Shown here in pieces: positions 20,640 through 32,000 of a DNA stretch of 64,000 bases (the stretch's first letter is position 1; each line of letters starts with the position of its first letter). A program made the position numbers and the translations under genes. The notes beneath the pieces are model-generated. The model had not been told where the DNA came from and did not search any database. It saw only the letters and a program-made list of their open reading frames with translations. The stretch comes from Diatrype stigma (taxonomy: Eukaryota > Ascomycota > Sordariomycetes > Xylariales > Diatrypaceae): NCBI GenBank assembly GCA_022225965.2, contig JAKJXP020000018.1, positions 1 through 64,000 on the forward strand. The letters are read 5' to 3'.

Positions 20640-21430
20640 GCCAGGCCAATAGTGGCGAAGCTAGATGGCTCAAGCTTTCCGGAGCCGGTCCAACCCGGTT
20701 CAAGTGACACCGAAGCTGGCCCCAGCCGGCTTGAGTGGGGCCGTGGCTGGCCCAAGCCTCCCGGAACCGGTTGGCCCAAGCTTCCTAAGCCCATTAGAAC
20801 CAATCCAAGTCAAAGCCGGTCAAGCTATGACGAAGTTTGCCTAAGCCGGCTCAAGCTTGGACCCATCCCGGTGGGCTTAGCCGATTGAAGAGGTTGGTAA
20901 GCTCCGGCCAGTTCCGGTAAGCTTAGACCATCTTGGGTCAACGGGCTCCGGCAGAATTGAGTTGGTTGGATTCCAGAGCTCCAAAGGACTCAAGTCGGCT
21001 TCGGAAGGTCTAGGCCGGCTTAGGCGAGCTTGGACTAACTTGGGCCAATCTGAGCAGGTGGGCTTGGACTGACTTGCGCTACCGAAACCCGGAAAACATA
21101 AGCCACGTCGGACTGCCAAGCTTCGGAACACGTGGGCCGGCTCGAGCAGTTAGAGGCTCAAGTAAACTTGGGTTACCGGGCGTCAGAAAGCTTGTGCCAA
21201 CTCAAACTACGGGGTTCCGGTAAGCTCAGACCAGTTTTAGCCGACGGATTTGACCAACTTGGGCAAACGAGCTTCGGGGGGGCTTGGGCCACTTCCGGGC
21301 CGTTCAGGCTACCTATGCCGGTAGCTGAGGCGAGTGCTTTGCACAGCCTACATCAGCTCGAGCTATCGAAATCTGAGATTAATCTGCCAGGCTTGAGACA
21401 ACCCGGGCCAGCAGGCTCGCGGGCGGTGAA
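20640..21430. repeat. Degenerate minisatellite-like array rich in CCGG and AAGCTT words
   Basis: About 800 bp is built from variants of a few words: GGCCCAAGC, AAGCTTCCGG, TTCCGGTAAGCT, ACTTGGGCC and GCCGGCTTAG. For example TTCCGGTAAGCTTAGACCA near 20905 recurs as TTCCGGTAAGCTCAGACCA near 21215. Units are too diverged for a fixed period by eye. The array has higher GC than its flanks. Open frames across it on both strands (Pro/Ser/Gly/Leu-rich) follow from the repeat and are not called as genes. Confidence 0.65.
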
Positions 21431-22762
21431 GCTGTATTAAACTAACATTGAGTGTAGCATTCATAGATCAAGGTGCAATGAAACAACAGTTATCAGTCAA
21501 ACATATTAGATTAGAGCAACACACAGTAAACTCCTGAAGCAGTAGTGCTAGACTTCATTCTTGATTCTCAGCCAATAACTTCACGTATACTTGTTTTGTT
21601 AATAAGTCATTCCCATGGTTCAGGTTGGGAGTGGTTCGGAAACAGATATATTGTCATGAAGAAGGGAAGAATCGATTCCTCAACTTGGGTGTGATTAAGT
21701 GAAGAAAAGGGGGTGCCAAGCCACTAGCAGACGGCCCACCACATTATGTAATCCCACCCCCCTATCTTGATTCACTATTGCAACAATCAGCCCATCAATC
21801 AATAATCATTACACAATCTATATGAAGTTATCATCTGAAACTGATTACATGCCAGAACAAGGGTTGTCAGTGGCATTCGCTTGTTTCCAGGGACCAGTAT
21901 TGCAACATTTAAGTCTATATCTGACAATCATACGAGAGGGGATGTCCACTCAAAGTTTGCACACAGACCTATTGCGTCTTTCGATTTGTTCTAGTACGAA
22001 ATACGAAGACAATTCTACCCTACCAAGCATTTCATGTGGCCATCTGGTGCTGCTTGTTCTATGATGAAACCTGTTATGTTCAACATCTCCCTTAATTGCG
22101 ATAGAATTGTTTATTCGTGATCGTTGTCTAGATATTCCATGCACTCAGACCGTTACTTCAGCCTTGTTAATGATTGGCACACTTCCACTCAAGCAGATGC
22201 ATGGTGAACAGGGCAATGCGACGTTACGGCCATGTGATTATCCACCGAGCTGAATCGCTCTTCCCGAGAGCCATCCGTGATTTTGCGCCGTTCAGCAGAC
22301 GTGCAGTGCAGACGTGTTGGTCAGGTCCCAATCCCGCTGGCCCCGCCGATCCTCGGTGACATGAACCTATAGAGCGAAGGCTCGATACCCTATCGGGTAG
22401 CCGAAAGTGGGCCTGTATTCTGGGGGTTGCCGTTCGCCGCCAACCACATCGCATCCCCGCAATTCGCCATCCGCCAACAATGGCGAAACAGAAAATTCTA
22501 GCGGTCATCGGTGGAAGGATCGGGTACCTGCTTCAGTTGATATTATATCTCTCGTCCTGTAAACTGATCTACACCCTCACCTAATTGGAAACAACATAGA
22601 TTGCATGCCTCATCTTCTTTCGACGTGATTCGTGAATTCTTGACTGTTACCCTACCGAATTTCGAGAGGATACGCAAGTACTAGGCATCTGCGCAATTCT
22701 TATCTCCGAGCTCCGAACACTCAATACTCGAATCAAGCCGGACTCGCCATCCATCACAGCCA
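21431..22762. other. Intergenic, 5' flank of the MFS gene
   Basis: AT-rich at first, then mixed composition towards the MFS start. No gene, tRNA or obvious repeat was seen. Confidence 0.5.
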
Positions 22763-24865
22763 ATGAGGCCGCGCACACCGGAGACACTCGACGATGACGA
22801 GGATGACATTCTGAGCTCCGATGGGTCTGGCTCCGAGAAGAGCTCTCTCGATGTGGATCCCGTCCATCGGGACGAGAACGGCCAAGACGTTGCCTGTGGC
22901 GCCGAGGCGCTAGACCCCGATGCGACACTACCGAGTCCGGGGCCCGAACAAGCGCGGAGCGCCGCAAAACCAGCCAAGGAAGTCGTGGCATGGAGAGATA
23001 TGCCCATGAAGACCCAGCTAGTCGTCATTGTCTTAGCTCGTCTCAGTGAACCGTTGACTCAGACTTCGCTTCAAGTTAGTCTTTACCTTTTCTGGTAGAG
23101 AGGTTCCCGAGTGATGAATTCTACACACATCGCGGGAATCCCTTTTCGTACACGTGCAGATGACTTACATGTCTCGTTTCGCAGTCATACATGTACTACC
23201 AGCTGAAGTGGTTCGATCCTAACCTACCGGATTCGGCCATCTCGAGCCAAGCTGGAATCCTCCACGCGAGCTTCACAGCCGCCCAGTTTTTCACTGCCTT
23301 ATTATGGGGCCGAGTCGCGGATTCTCCGTGGTTCGGGCGCAAGTCGGTGATCTTCATTGGGCTGACGGGAACACGTACGTATTCGTCAAATAAACAACGA
23401 CAAAATCAAGTTACTAATGGAGTAACAGTTATATCTTGCCTCGGTTTTGGCTTCTCCAGGTCCTTCTACCAGGCTCTCCTCTTTAGATCCCTCGGAGGGG
23501 TGATGAACGGCAATGTTGGCGTACTCAGGACAATGTAAGGATTCGATCAGCATACACCCGCCGCTCACGCTACTAACACTAATATCATTACAGGATCAGC
23601 GAAACCGTGCGGGAAAAGAAATACCAGGCGCGGGCTTTCGTGCTGTTGCCGATGTGCTTCAACATTGGGGTGATCATTGGTCCTATCTTGGGTGGTCTCC
23701 TGTCAGACCCCGCAGGCTCGTATCCCGATAGATTCGGCGACGTGGAATTCTTCCATAAATTCCCATACGCTTTGCCGAATCTTGTCAGCGCCATCTTCTT
23801 ATGCTCCTCACTCATGTTAGTCTGGCTGTTTCTAGAAGAGGTACGTTTGATCTAGCCCCCATATTACCGTGAAGATGCTTATTGGTGCAGACGCATGAGG
23901 CCCTCTGGGATAAAAAGGACTATGGCATACTACTCGGAAAGAAGCTGGGTGGTCTTTTCAAACGAGACAAAGACTCGATAGCCTACACTCCTCTACGCTC
24001 GAGAAGCATGAGCATAGACGTTGAACTGTCGCCCTCGACCCCACGGCACTCCAGCGAGCGCGTGGGCGAGCGCACACCGCCGGCTTCCAAGAAAGCCAGC
24101 CATCGCCGCCGCTACACGACCACGTTGCCGTTCCGCAGGATCTTCACCTTCAACGTCGTCATGACGTTCGTATCGCACTTCTTCCTCGCTTTCGGCGTCG
24201 GCACGTTCAACTCGCTCTGGGCGGTCTTCCTCTCGACGCCGGTGTACGACCCGGCGAGGCCGCAGCCGCCGGGCTTCGTCCCGCAGCTCCCCTTCCGCTT
24301 CACCGGCGGGCTCGGGCTGTCGCCGCAGAAGGTGGGCAGCGCCATGGCGCTGCTCGGGACGATCGGCATCGCGCTGCAGCTGTTCCTGTACCCGCGGCTG
24401 TCGGCGCGGCTGGGCACGCTGCGGTCGTACCGGCTCTTCGCCGCCTGCTTCCCCGTCGCGTACACGGCCATCCCGTTCCTGTCGCTCGTGCCCTCGACCA
24501 CGCCGCCGCCGGGCGGGAAGACGGGGCCGGCGGTCTGGGCCGCGCTCGCCTGCCTGCTGTTCGTCCAGGTCATCGGCCGCACGTTCGCGCTGCCCGGCCA
24601 GACCATCCTGATCAACAACTGCTCGCCGCACCCGAGCGTGCTGGGCACCGTCCACGGCTTCGGCGTCAGCGTCAGCAGCTTCGCCCGCACCGTCGGCCCG
24701 GTCCTCTGCGGCTGGCTCTACGGCTTCGGCCTGAGCCACGGCTGCATCGGGATCGTGTTCTGGGTCATGGCTGGCATCGCCGTCTGCTGCTTGGTGGCTA
24801 GCTTCTGGCTTAGAGAGGGTAACGGACATGAGATTTGGTTGGAAGGTGACGAAGAGGAAGAATAA
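22763..24865 (+). CDS. Major facilitator superfamily transporter (ZIFL/YCR023C-like)
   Basis: Five exons, 22763-23074, 23185-23374, 23429-23534, 23594-23840 and 23891-24865, give 609 aa. All junctions have GT..AG with matching phase, and CTAA-type branch points are visible. The long acidic cytosolic N-terminus is followed by TM1, SQAGILHASFTAAQFFTALLWGRVAD, the MFS signature loop (GRVADSPWFGRKSV) and a TM3-TM4 block FRSLGGVMNGNVGVLRTM. A large charged central loop (about residues 285-340) separates the halves. The second half contains further TM segments and ends with an acidic tail. The N-terminal motifs resemble fungal YCR023C and zinc-induced facilitator-like proteins, vacuolar or plasma-membrane antiporters; the substrate is unknown. 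The last exon is strikingly GC-rich compared with the earlier ones. Confidence 0.9.
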
Positions 24866-26604
24866 GGGTTGGTAAGACGGGGAGAGACATTTGACAACAA
24901 CATAGATGTATACCAAGAGATACACGCAGATACACTAGAGCACTTATGCATGATGGGTACACGAATGAAGAGAATTTAGAACACATCTCACTATGACCAT
25001 GCATGCGCGAAAAAAGGATAGCATTGTTGATAACGAAAAGATCTACCGTATGCGATGGCCTATTCTATAGGCTTGGACCCTGATATAGTGTGAAACTGAA
25101 AGAGGGAGACCTATGAGTAAATAACTCGAAACTGATTACTATGAATCGTGGATGTGATTCCTGGCATCGTTACAACGGCGCGGGAGAATGAGTATTTGCG
25201 GTGCACGCTCGCAGCCCTCGCGCGGGCTACGGCATAGTGTATCCAGCTTGACGCCGGCTACCCTGCAGCCGCAGACGAATGCGGAAATAGTGTAGTTGCA
25301 CATGGTGTCGGGGTCGATTTGATCTGGTCTGGTGTGGGATATGCTGCTTCTGAGGTCAACTCGAAGTGGGATGGAATGCGCGTGATACTTTTTTCTCTTG
25401 TCCTGGTTGATTGATTATCTTGGGCTTCGCAGGAGAAACCATATGGTTCCGTTACAATGCGTTTATATTGTCAGGTGTCACCTTGTTTCGCAGGCTGCTG
25501 AATGGGTTTTGGTTCCCTCAACGATTACCACATCACCGTACAAAAGGCGGGCTTGTGCACATGACCCGTGATATCCCCTTTGGCAGCGAGCTGTTCACAA
25601 AGCTCCATTGTCATCTGTTGACAATGAGCTTCTATCTATGCACTTTGTCAGTTCTCGGGATGATAAGTATAGACAGTCTCCGTGCGTGACAAAGGATGTT
25701 GACAAGGGTCATTGAGGCAGGTCAAAGACTGCTCTTCATCTCGCACTTGTTAACGTTAAGAATGACATCATAGGTTATTGTCAAGTATTCTCGAGCAAGG
25801 ACGGTTAACTGAAGTCTATCGGGTTCTAAACTGGGGAAAAGGATTATCCCAAGATATTTGGTAGATGCGGATGGAAAGGAGAAAATTTTGGGGTAAGACA
25901 TTGTGGCAGCCATAGTGTCTAGACTACATAGGCTCACAACAGGACGCGTGGTAACGTTATGATGATAGATCGACACAGGGAGATAGGTTTAGGGGTAACA
26001 AAGTTATTTTGGTTATTGAAACAAACCGGGATAGTCGCCAATGTGAGCTTATCATGAGCTCTGGCTCTATCTTACAAAGCTAACTCTGGAAGGATAACTA
26101 GAGCGAAAGAATGATGTAAACGCCAACTATCTAAAGTAAAGGATGACCTGAACATTTCAAGATACACATACGTAGTCGTCACAATTTGAGGCTGAACAGG
26201 GATCCCCTTGATGGAACTAGGTCTCGCGCCCGGTTCCCTGGGATCTCCCCACTAAAAGAAACCTTCTAGAAGTCGGTGAGAGACACTTGACCAATCCTCA
26301 TTTCGGCAAGCTATGTATTAGGCAGTGCTGGTAGGGAATCCCAGGATTTGATATAACTATTGTGTAGGTAGATCACAAAACGCGTTGAAACGCGGCTGTT
26401 TAAGGGCCATGTTCATCGCGTCAATGAACACCGGCTCCTACGCGACCGGCGAGGATTATGGGGAATATAAGACTGTTCCTGAAAGCAAAAGCCCGGCTCT
26501 TGCAAGTTGCAACTCTCACTTCATTATCACTGTAACTTGCTGCATAGATATATCCGCTCAGATCACCTGACTACTTAGCCTACTACTCCCATCAAGTTTT
26601 CGGC
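24866..26604. other. Intergenic, 1.7 kb
   Basis: Downstream of the MFS gene and upstream of the basic orphan protein. Open frames (for example 25411-25689) show no conserved features. No repeat of note. Confidence 0.5.
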
Positions 26605-27631
26605 ATGGCTCCCAAAAGAGGCACTAAGAGATCATTCGAGGCAACCGAGCTTGAGGACTCGGCGAACCTACCGAAACAGACCAAACTGTCCCGGGCCGGT
26701 CGCGTAGTTCGAGCTTCCACTCTTCCTACCCCGGCTGCCACGAGCTCCCCCGAAGGAGAACAAGACGACACAGCCCCGAAGACCAAGAAGAAACCAGCAG
26801 CGCGCAAAGCAGCTAGCCGAAAACCCGCACCCAAGAAGGCACCTACAGCAGGCAAGGCGTATAAGGATGGCATCAAAGAGGTTGATAAGAAGTTCTACCA
26901 GCTTGTGAAGAAATACAAGCCAAATCCTACCGAGTGGAGCGGCATTGTCAGTATGCCCCATCCAACAGCCATGATCCTGTGTTTGATGTGACTGACACAC
27001 TAGCTAGACGGCAGACGACTTCGCAGCGAGCATGTATAGGTTCCTTCCAAAGGTGAAAATGCTACGAGAGGAATCTATACCCGCAGCGTTCAACCTCCTC
27101 CTGGATATTGGAGAGCATGCTTATGGCGACCTGGACGCCTGTTGCAATGCAGGTGGCTTCGGCGAGACGGGCAAACCGTACAAAGCGATGGACACCCTGC
27201 TAGTAGATCTGATCACGGCTCGGAAGGAGGCGCAAGCCGGAGAAGGCGATGGGAATGATGATGATGGTGATGGTGGCGGTGATGGCGGTGCCAATGCGGA
27301 CAAGAGTAGCCCGGGGGATGCCGGCTTCGTGCTGGAGCCGTCTACCGGTGATCTCGATGGCGCCGTGAAGAGAATCCTGGATAGGCTAGCAGCCGAAAAG
27401 AAGAAACGCCCGAACAAGCAAGAACGCGGCTGGCTGGAGCGCGCGCACCGAGACGATCTGAAGGCAATGTTTGAGGCGCGCAGGGAAAGGAGGGAGGAGG
27501 CCCACGATTGGGCGGGCAATGCATTGAACGACCTGGTGGAGACCAACAAACGCATCGGCGCGTACGGAGTTGAGGGTTATTTCCGGGAGAGCATTGCGTT
27601 GCTGGCCTCTATGAAGGGTGTTGCCGCCTAG
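26605..27631 (+). CDS. Hypothetical basic, probably nuclear protein
   Basis: Two exons, 26605-26950 and 27015-27631, with donor GTATGC, branch CTGAC near 26993 and acceptor GCAG at 27013-27014; 320 aa. I do not recognise the family. The first 90 residues are Lys/Ala/Pro-rich (KTKKKPAARKAASRKPAPKK), like the disordered tail of histone H1 or AT-hook proteins, and probably nuclear. The remainder is mostly helical: a segment around MYRFLPKVKMLREESIPAAFNLL, an acidic Gly/Asp insertion (DDDGDGGGDGG), then a charged stretch rich in Arg, Glu and Lys, ending YFRESIALLASMKGVAA. Exon phase is consistent. The alternative acceptor at 27006-27007 would break the frame. No operon-like or cluster context is apparent. 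Confidence 0.75.
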
Positions 27632-29025
27632 TATAAGATTTTGATACTTAAGCACCTACCTACTAAGTTAGATTTAGAAAAGGCATTTAAAGGTGTTGGG
27701 GTCTCCGGAATGTGTACGGTATGGGCTCATTTGTATAGTAACGAGCTATATCGGGATATGCTTAAAGGGCAGCGATTCCAGGGAACTTATCCTCAAAGAC
27801 CCATTACCCCTATTTGTACAGAGAGTTGTGATGTATCCCCTTTAAGTTATGCTGGATACCGCCAAAACCCGTACATTTAGTCGCCACCCCCCCCAATGGC
27901 CAACCTTTTTTTTGCCTTTAGCAAATACCATCTCACACCCACGCGGTAGACCGACTTTATTCAACTTGTTTCATTCCACCACCACCCAAATACAATTTGA
28001 GTATCACATGTCAGTTTACAGTGTAGTTAGACCAACTTTCAACTGTTCGGCATGATAGTTGGTTGGCCACTCAAACCTGCTTGACAACTTCCAACCACCA
28101 CTTGGCTGCCCAGCTTCTGACAGCTCAAGACAGCTACACGGAGCATTCTTAGATAATTGGGTAGATATCCATTAGCAGTAGCTGTAAAGGATAATAGTAA
28201 TTCAGATAATGGAAGGCATCAATGGGATATATGTAGCATAAGTGACCATCTAGCATAGGTAGCTTTTGTAGGTACATTTGTACGTATATTCACTAGATTG
28301 TTAGATCAAAACCAAGCTCAGTGGGGAATGCCAAATTTGGGGTTTCGACAAGAAATGAACAACGCCTATTGGGTATAAGTATCAACATACAAGCCTAGCT
28401 AACCCGGATTCTGGTTAGTCGACGAAGTATACATACTTGCATGTGCTCTCCTGCCCACTGATTTCAACCTTCAGGTCTCCTAATCGATAGGGCAGTACGT
28501 AGAAGTTAGGTGGTTTTAGCGTCATATCCACGGAATCAGGGCACATGTGCTGAATGTGCTGATGTACTACGTAGTAGGTACTCTGCATGTAACCTCACCG
28601 GATTTTAATTACTAGAGCTGAGGGTCCAGGTGGGACTTCATTCATTTAACACCAGCTGCAGGCGCGTTCTCGAAATGGCACAGGCAAGGAAAGGGATATC
28701 GTGAACTTCGCACTTTGTATTCAACCCTTCCACTGCAACGCAACGCAACGTCTCCTTCACTTCCCTTCGAGTCCAACCGTTGTCAGTCATTGTATCATTG
28801 CATTGTTGTATTATTTTTACCCCAAGTTTCTCATGAAGGTAATACACGTTAAGTATGTAACCCCTACCCAACCACCATTCACCCCGTGTCCCAACCGATC
28901 GGCCTAACTCTATGTAATCAGTTCCGGCCACTCCTCCTAGAGTCGCGACGTCGGCGCCGACATTGTCTTTCGACTATCCCCAACACCCTGATTCACCTTC
29001 ATTCACCCGACGACAAGCCCCGGTC
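27632..29025. other. Intergenic, 5' flank of PLD1
   Basis: A plus-strand frame at 27641-27880 has no ATG or recognisable domain. The rest is AT-rich, with a possible first PLD1 mini-exon near 28832-28851. No other gene is seen. Confidence 0.45.
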
Positions 29026-32000
29026 ATGTCTGTGCCACCCCGCGACGACTCTGTGTCGCCAATGACACAAGGCCCCCAGAATTCGTCTCCTGCTCATCGA
29101 CGGCCCAACCAACGCCCTTCCATCCTTCGTTCCACCAGCAGTCCTCAACCAAGCATCGACCATATCCCAGTTCGCGAACTACCATTGCCTATCGTGACCC
29201 CTACAGACTCCCTAGGAGTACCACAGGCCTCGGAGGATGCTGCCGACTATATGAACGGGGGACAACCACACGGGAGTCAGTCTCCCGCCAATGGAGCTAC
29301 ATCACCATCTAGATTCTCGGATAGGAAACCACCTCGGGCTATCGCACCGGGAAACCTGCTAGAAATCCGAGAGCCTGGCCACGATGATGATAGCATTCCA
29401 ATAGAGCCTGCCTCGCCTGGCCGAAGAAGCGTCCAATTCGCCAGGACGGATGCTATGGTCGATCCCCCACCTTCGCATTCCCGCCAGGGATCTTGGGATG
29501 ATGGGGATGCAGGGGCGAAGTCTCGAAGCGAAAGATGGATATCTCGATTGAAATCAACATTGGGAAGCGCGGGGGGCATTCAACCACCTAAATCACCTGC
29601 ACCGTCCGAACACGCCGTTGCTTCCACAAGCAACTCCCCCACTACCTCCCGATCTCGTGTCCCAACTACTCTCGAGGAGGAAGGGAGTGATGCGGACGTC
29701 GAGGAGAGTGCTGATGAGGATGGCGAAAACCCTACACCCAAGCTAAAGAAAAGAAAAAGAGTGGCTCGCCACCTGAAGCATCTGAATGTTCTCACTTCTC
29801 CAAGTACCCCTAGGTTCCAGGATGATATTGACTCACCTATGGGACAAAGTCGCTTCGGAGCTTTGGTCCGGCGCTCAACGATGCCGCCTGATGAACGGGG
29901 TGGCCTATCTGAGGGAGAAGGTCGCGAACATCTGGCAGGAAAGAGGCGTCCCTGGGGACGCGGAAATTCATGGATCGGTAGCCCCCAATTGCCAACCACC
30001 GCTCGAGATGATCTTGACACTACTCAAAGTCGAGCCCTAGGCCATCGACGTCGTATTTCTGATATGTTCGGGCAAGGTGGGGTTTCAGATGGCGAATGGC
30101 TCGGGTCGCCGAGACGTCCACTGTTCGGTGCTGATAGGAAAGCCACCTTCGGAGGACAGAGATGGAAGCAGGTGAAAAACACCCTGCGAATCTTTGGGGG
30201 AAGGAAAAGGATCGACCAATTTGACTACTACAAGTCTGCAGAGTTAATGGCTGAACTGCGGGCCATAACCCCTGCGGTTGTTATTCTCGCCAGCATGATA
30301 CAGAGGGATGATCGGGGTAACAAACGCATCCCTGTTCTGCTCGAACAACTGAATCTACGGGTTATCGACAGCCAGCCGGGTGAGAGTGGCGACAGCGATA
30401 GACATTCGGTCTTCACCATCGCCCTAGAATACGGTAGTGGCGTAAGCAGGATGAGATGGACCGTCACTCGCACTATCTGGGAGATCTGGCAACTCCACTT
30501 GAAATACAAGGTCTTGCAAAAGACTGACCTCACCACCCAGACTACCCAGAGCCAACGAAAACGCCCAAAGCAGCCTGGCTTTCCCAAGAAGTTATTAAAT
30601 ATTCTGGGCTATACCAGAAAGCTTGATTCGTCATCCGACGAAGAGAAGCCCAACGAAGAAAGAGCCACAGAGCGAGGTGAAGAAACAGAAGTGCCTGATA
30701 CCCTTGCTGAGGCCACCGCTGGGGAAGCTACTAACGCTGAAGGCACCGCAAGCGAGACTGAGAGGCGCCCGGCTACTGGCCGCAAGAGGTCTCGTATTAA
30801 CCAATTCCTACGTCGGCAGTCTTCAGGCTTAGAGGCTGCGGATAATGCGCTGTCCAGCGCCGCTTTAGCCAGGCGCAAAAATATCGAGAAGCAACGGAAG
30901 TGGGTAGAGAAATATCTGCAAGAAATGATCCACTGGCTCATGTTCCGTGCTGATAACGGCCGTCTCTGCAACTTCCTCGAGCTATCTGCCTTGGGTGTGA
31001 GACTTGCTGCTGAGGGTAGTTTCCATGGCAAAGAGTGTTTCTTGCACATCCAATCATCCAAAGGCATAGACTTCCGACGGGTTATAACGCCGCAGAAGGT
31101 CATTCAGCGACATAGTCGGAAGTGGTTTTTGGTTAGACAGAATTATATTGCAGTTGTCGAGTCGCCTGCGACGATGAACATCTACGATGTCTACTTGATA
31201 GATCCGACGTTTCAGATCGTAACTAAGAAGAGCAAATTCAGGCAATTTGGTTCTAAAACGATAGGTGACAAGGATAAGGGAAAAGGCAAGGCCTTCGATG
31301 AATCCGCCGAGGAGGGTGGAAAGCGCTCAAAACACCACCACACCATCAAGCTCTATACTGCCGAGCGGAAGATCAAATTATTCTCGCGCAATCAGACCTT
31401 GATACGCCAATTTGAAGAATCTGTCGTTGATATGCTCAAGCAAACGGAATGGCATCAACGCCACAGATTTGACAGTTTTGCGCCTGTACGACCGAATGCC
31501 TTTGCCCAGTGGCTCGTGGATGGGCGGGACTATATGTGGAATGTGTCTCGTGCTATCAGTATGGCTCAAGATGTCATTTACATCCATGATTGGTGGCTCA
31601 GCCCAGAGTTGTACATGCGCCGACCGGCTTGTATCAGTCAGAAGTGGCGGCTCGATAGACTACTGCAAAAGAAGGCTAAAGAAGGCGTCAAGGTCTTCAT
31701 CATCATCTACCGGAACGTAGAGCAGGCCATCCCCATCGACTCGGAGTATACTAAATTCTCCCTGCTAAACCTCCATGACAACATCATGGTTTTGAGATCG
31801 CCAAACCAGTTGAAGAAGAATCAGTTCTTCTACGCCCACCATGAGAAGGTATGCATTGTGGACCATGACGTGGCTTTCCTTGGTGGCATAGATCTTTGCT
31901 TTGGCCGCTGGGACAACCCACAGCACCCTTTAGCGGATGATCGACCGACGGGCATGGAAGATGGCGACAGCCCAAGAGACGGCGATAATACCCAACTCTT

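Noticed and set aside
20652..21440. Open frames on both strands (78-102 codons) as genes
   Set aside because: They follow from the degenerate CCGG/AAGCTT array, overlap each other and show no domain or splice structure.
23200..23225. GGTTCGATCC resembling a tRNA B box
   Set aside because: It lies inside the MFS coding exon (Trp-Phe-Asp-Pro) and has no cloverleaf context.
23993..24925. 310-codon minus-strand frame across the last MFS exon
   Set aside because: Antisense shadow with Arg/Glu/Asp-biased composition; the plus strand has TM segments and good splicing.
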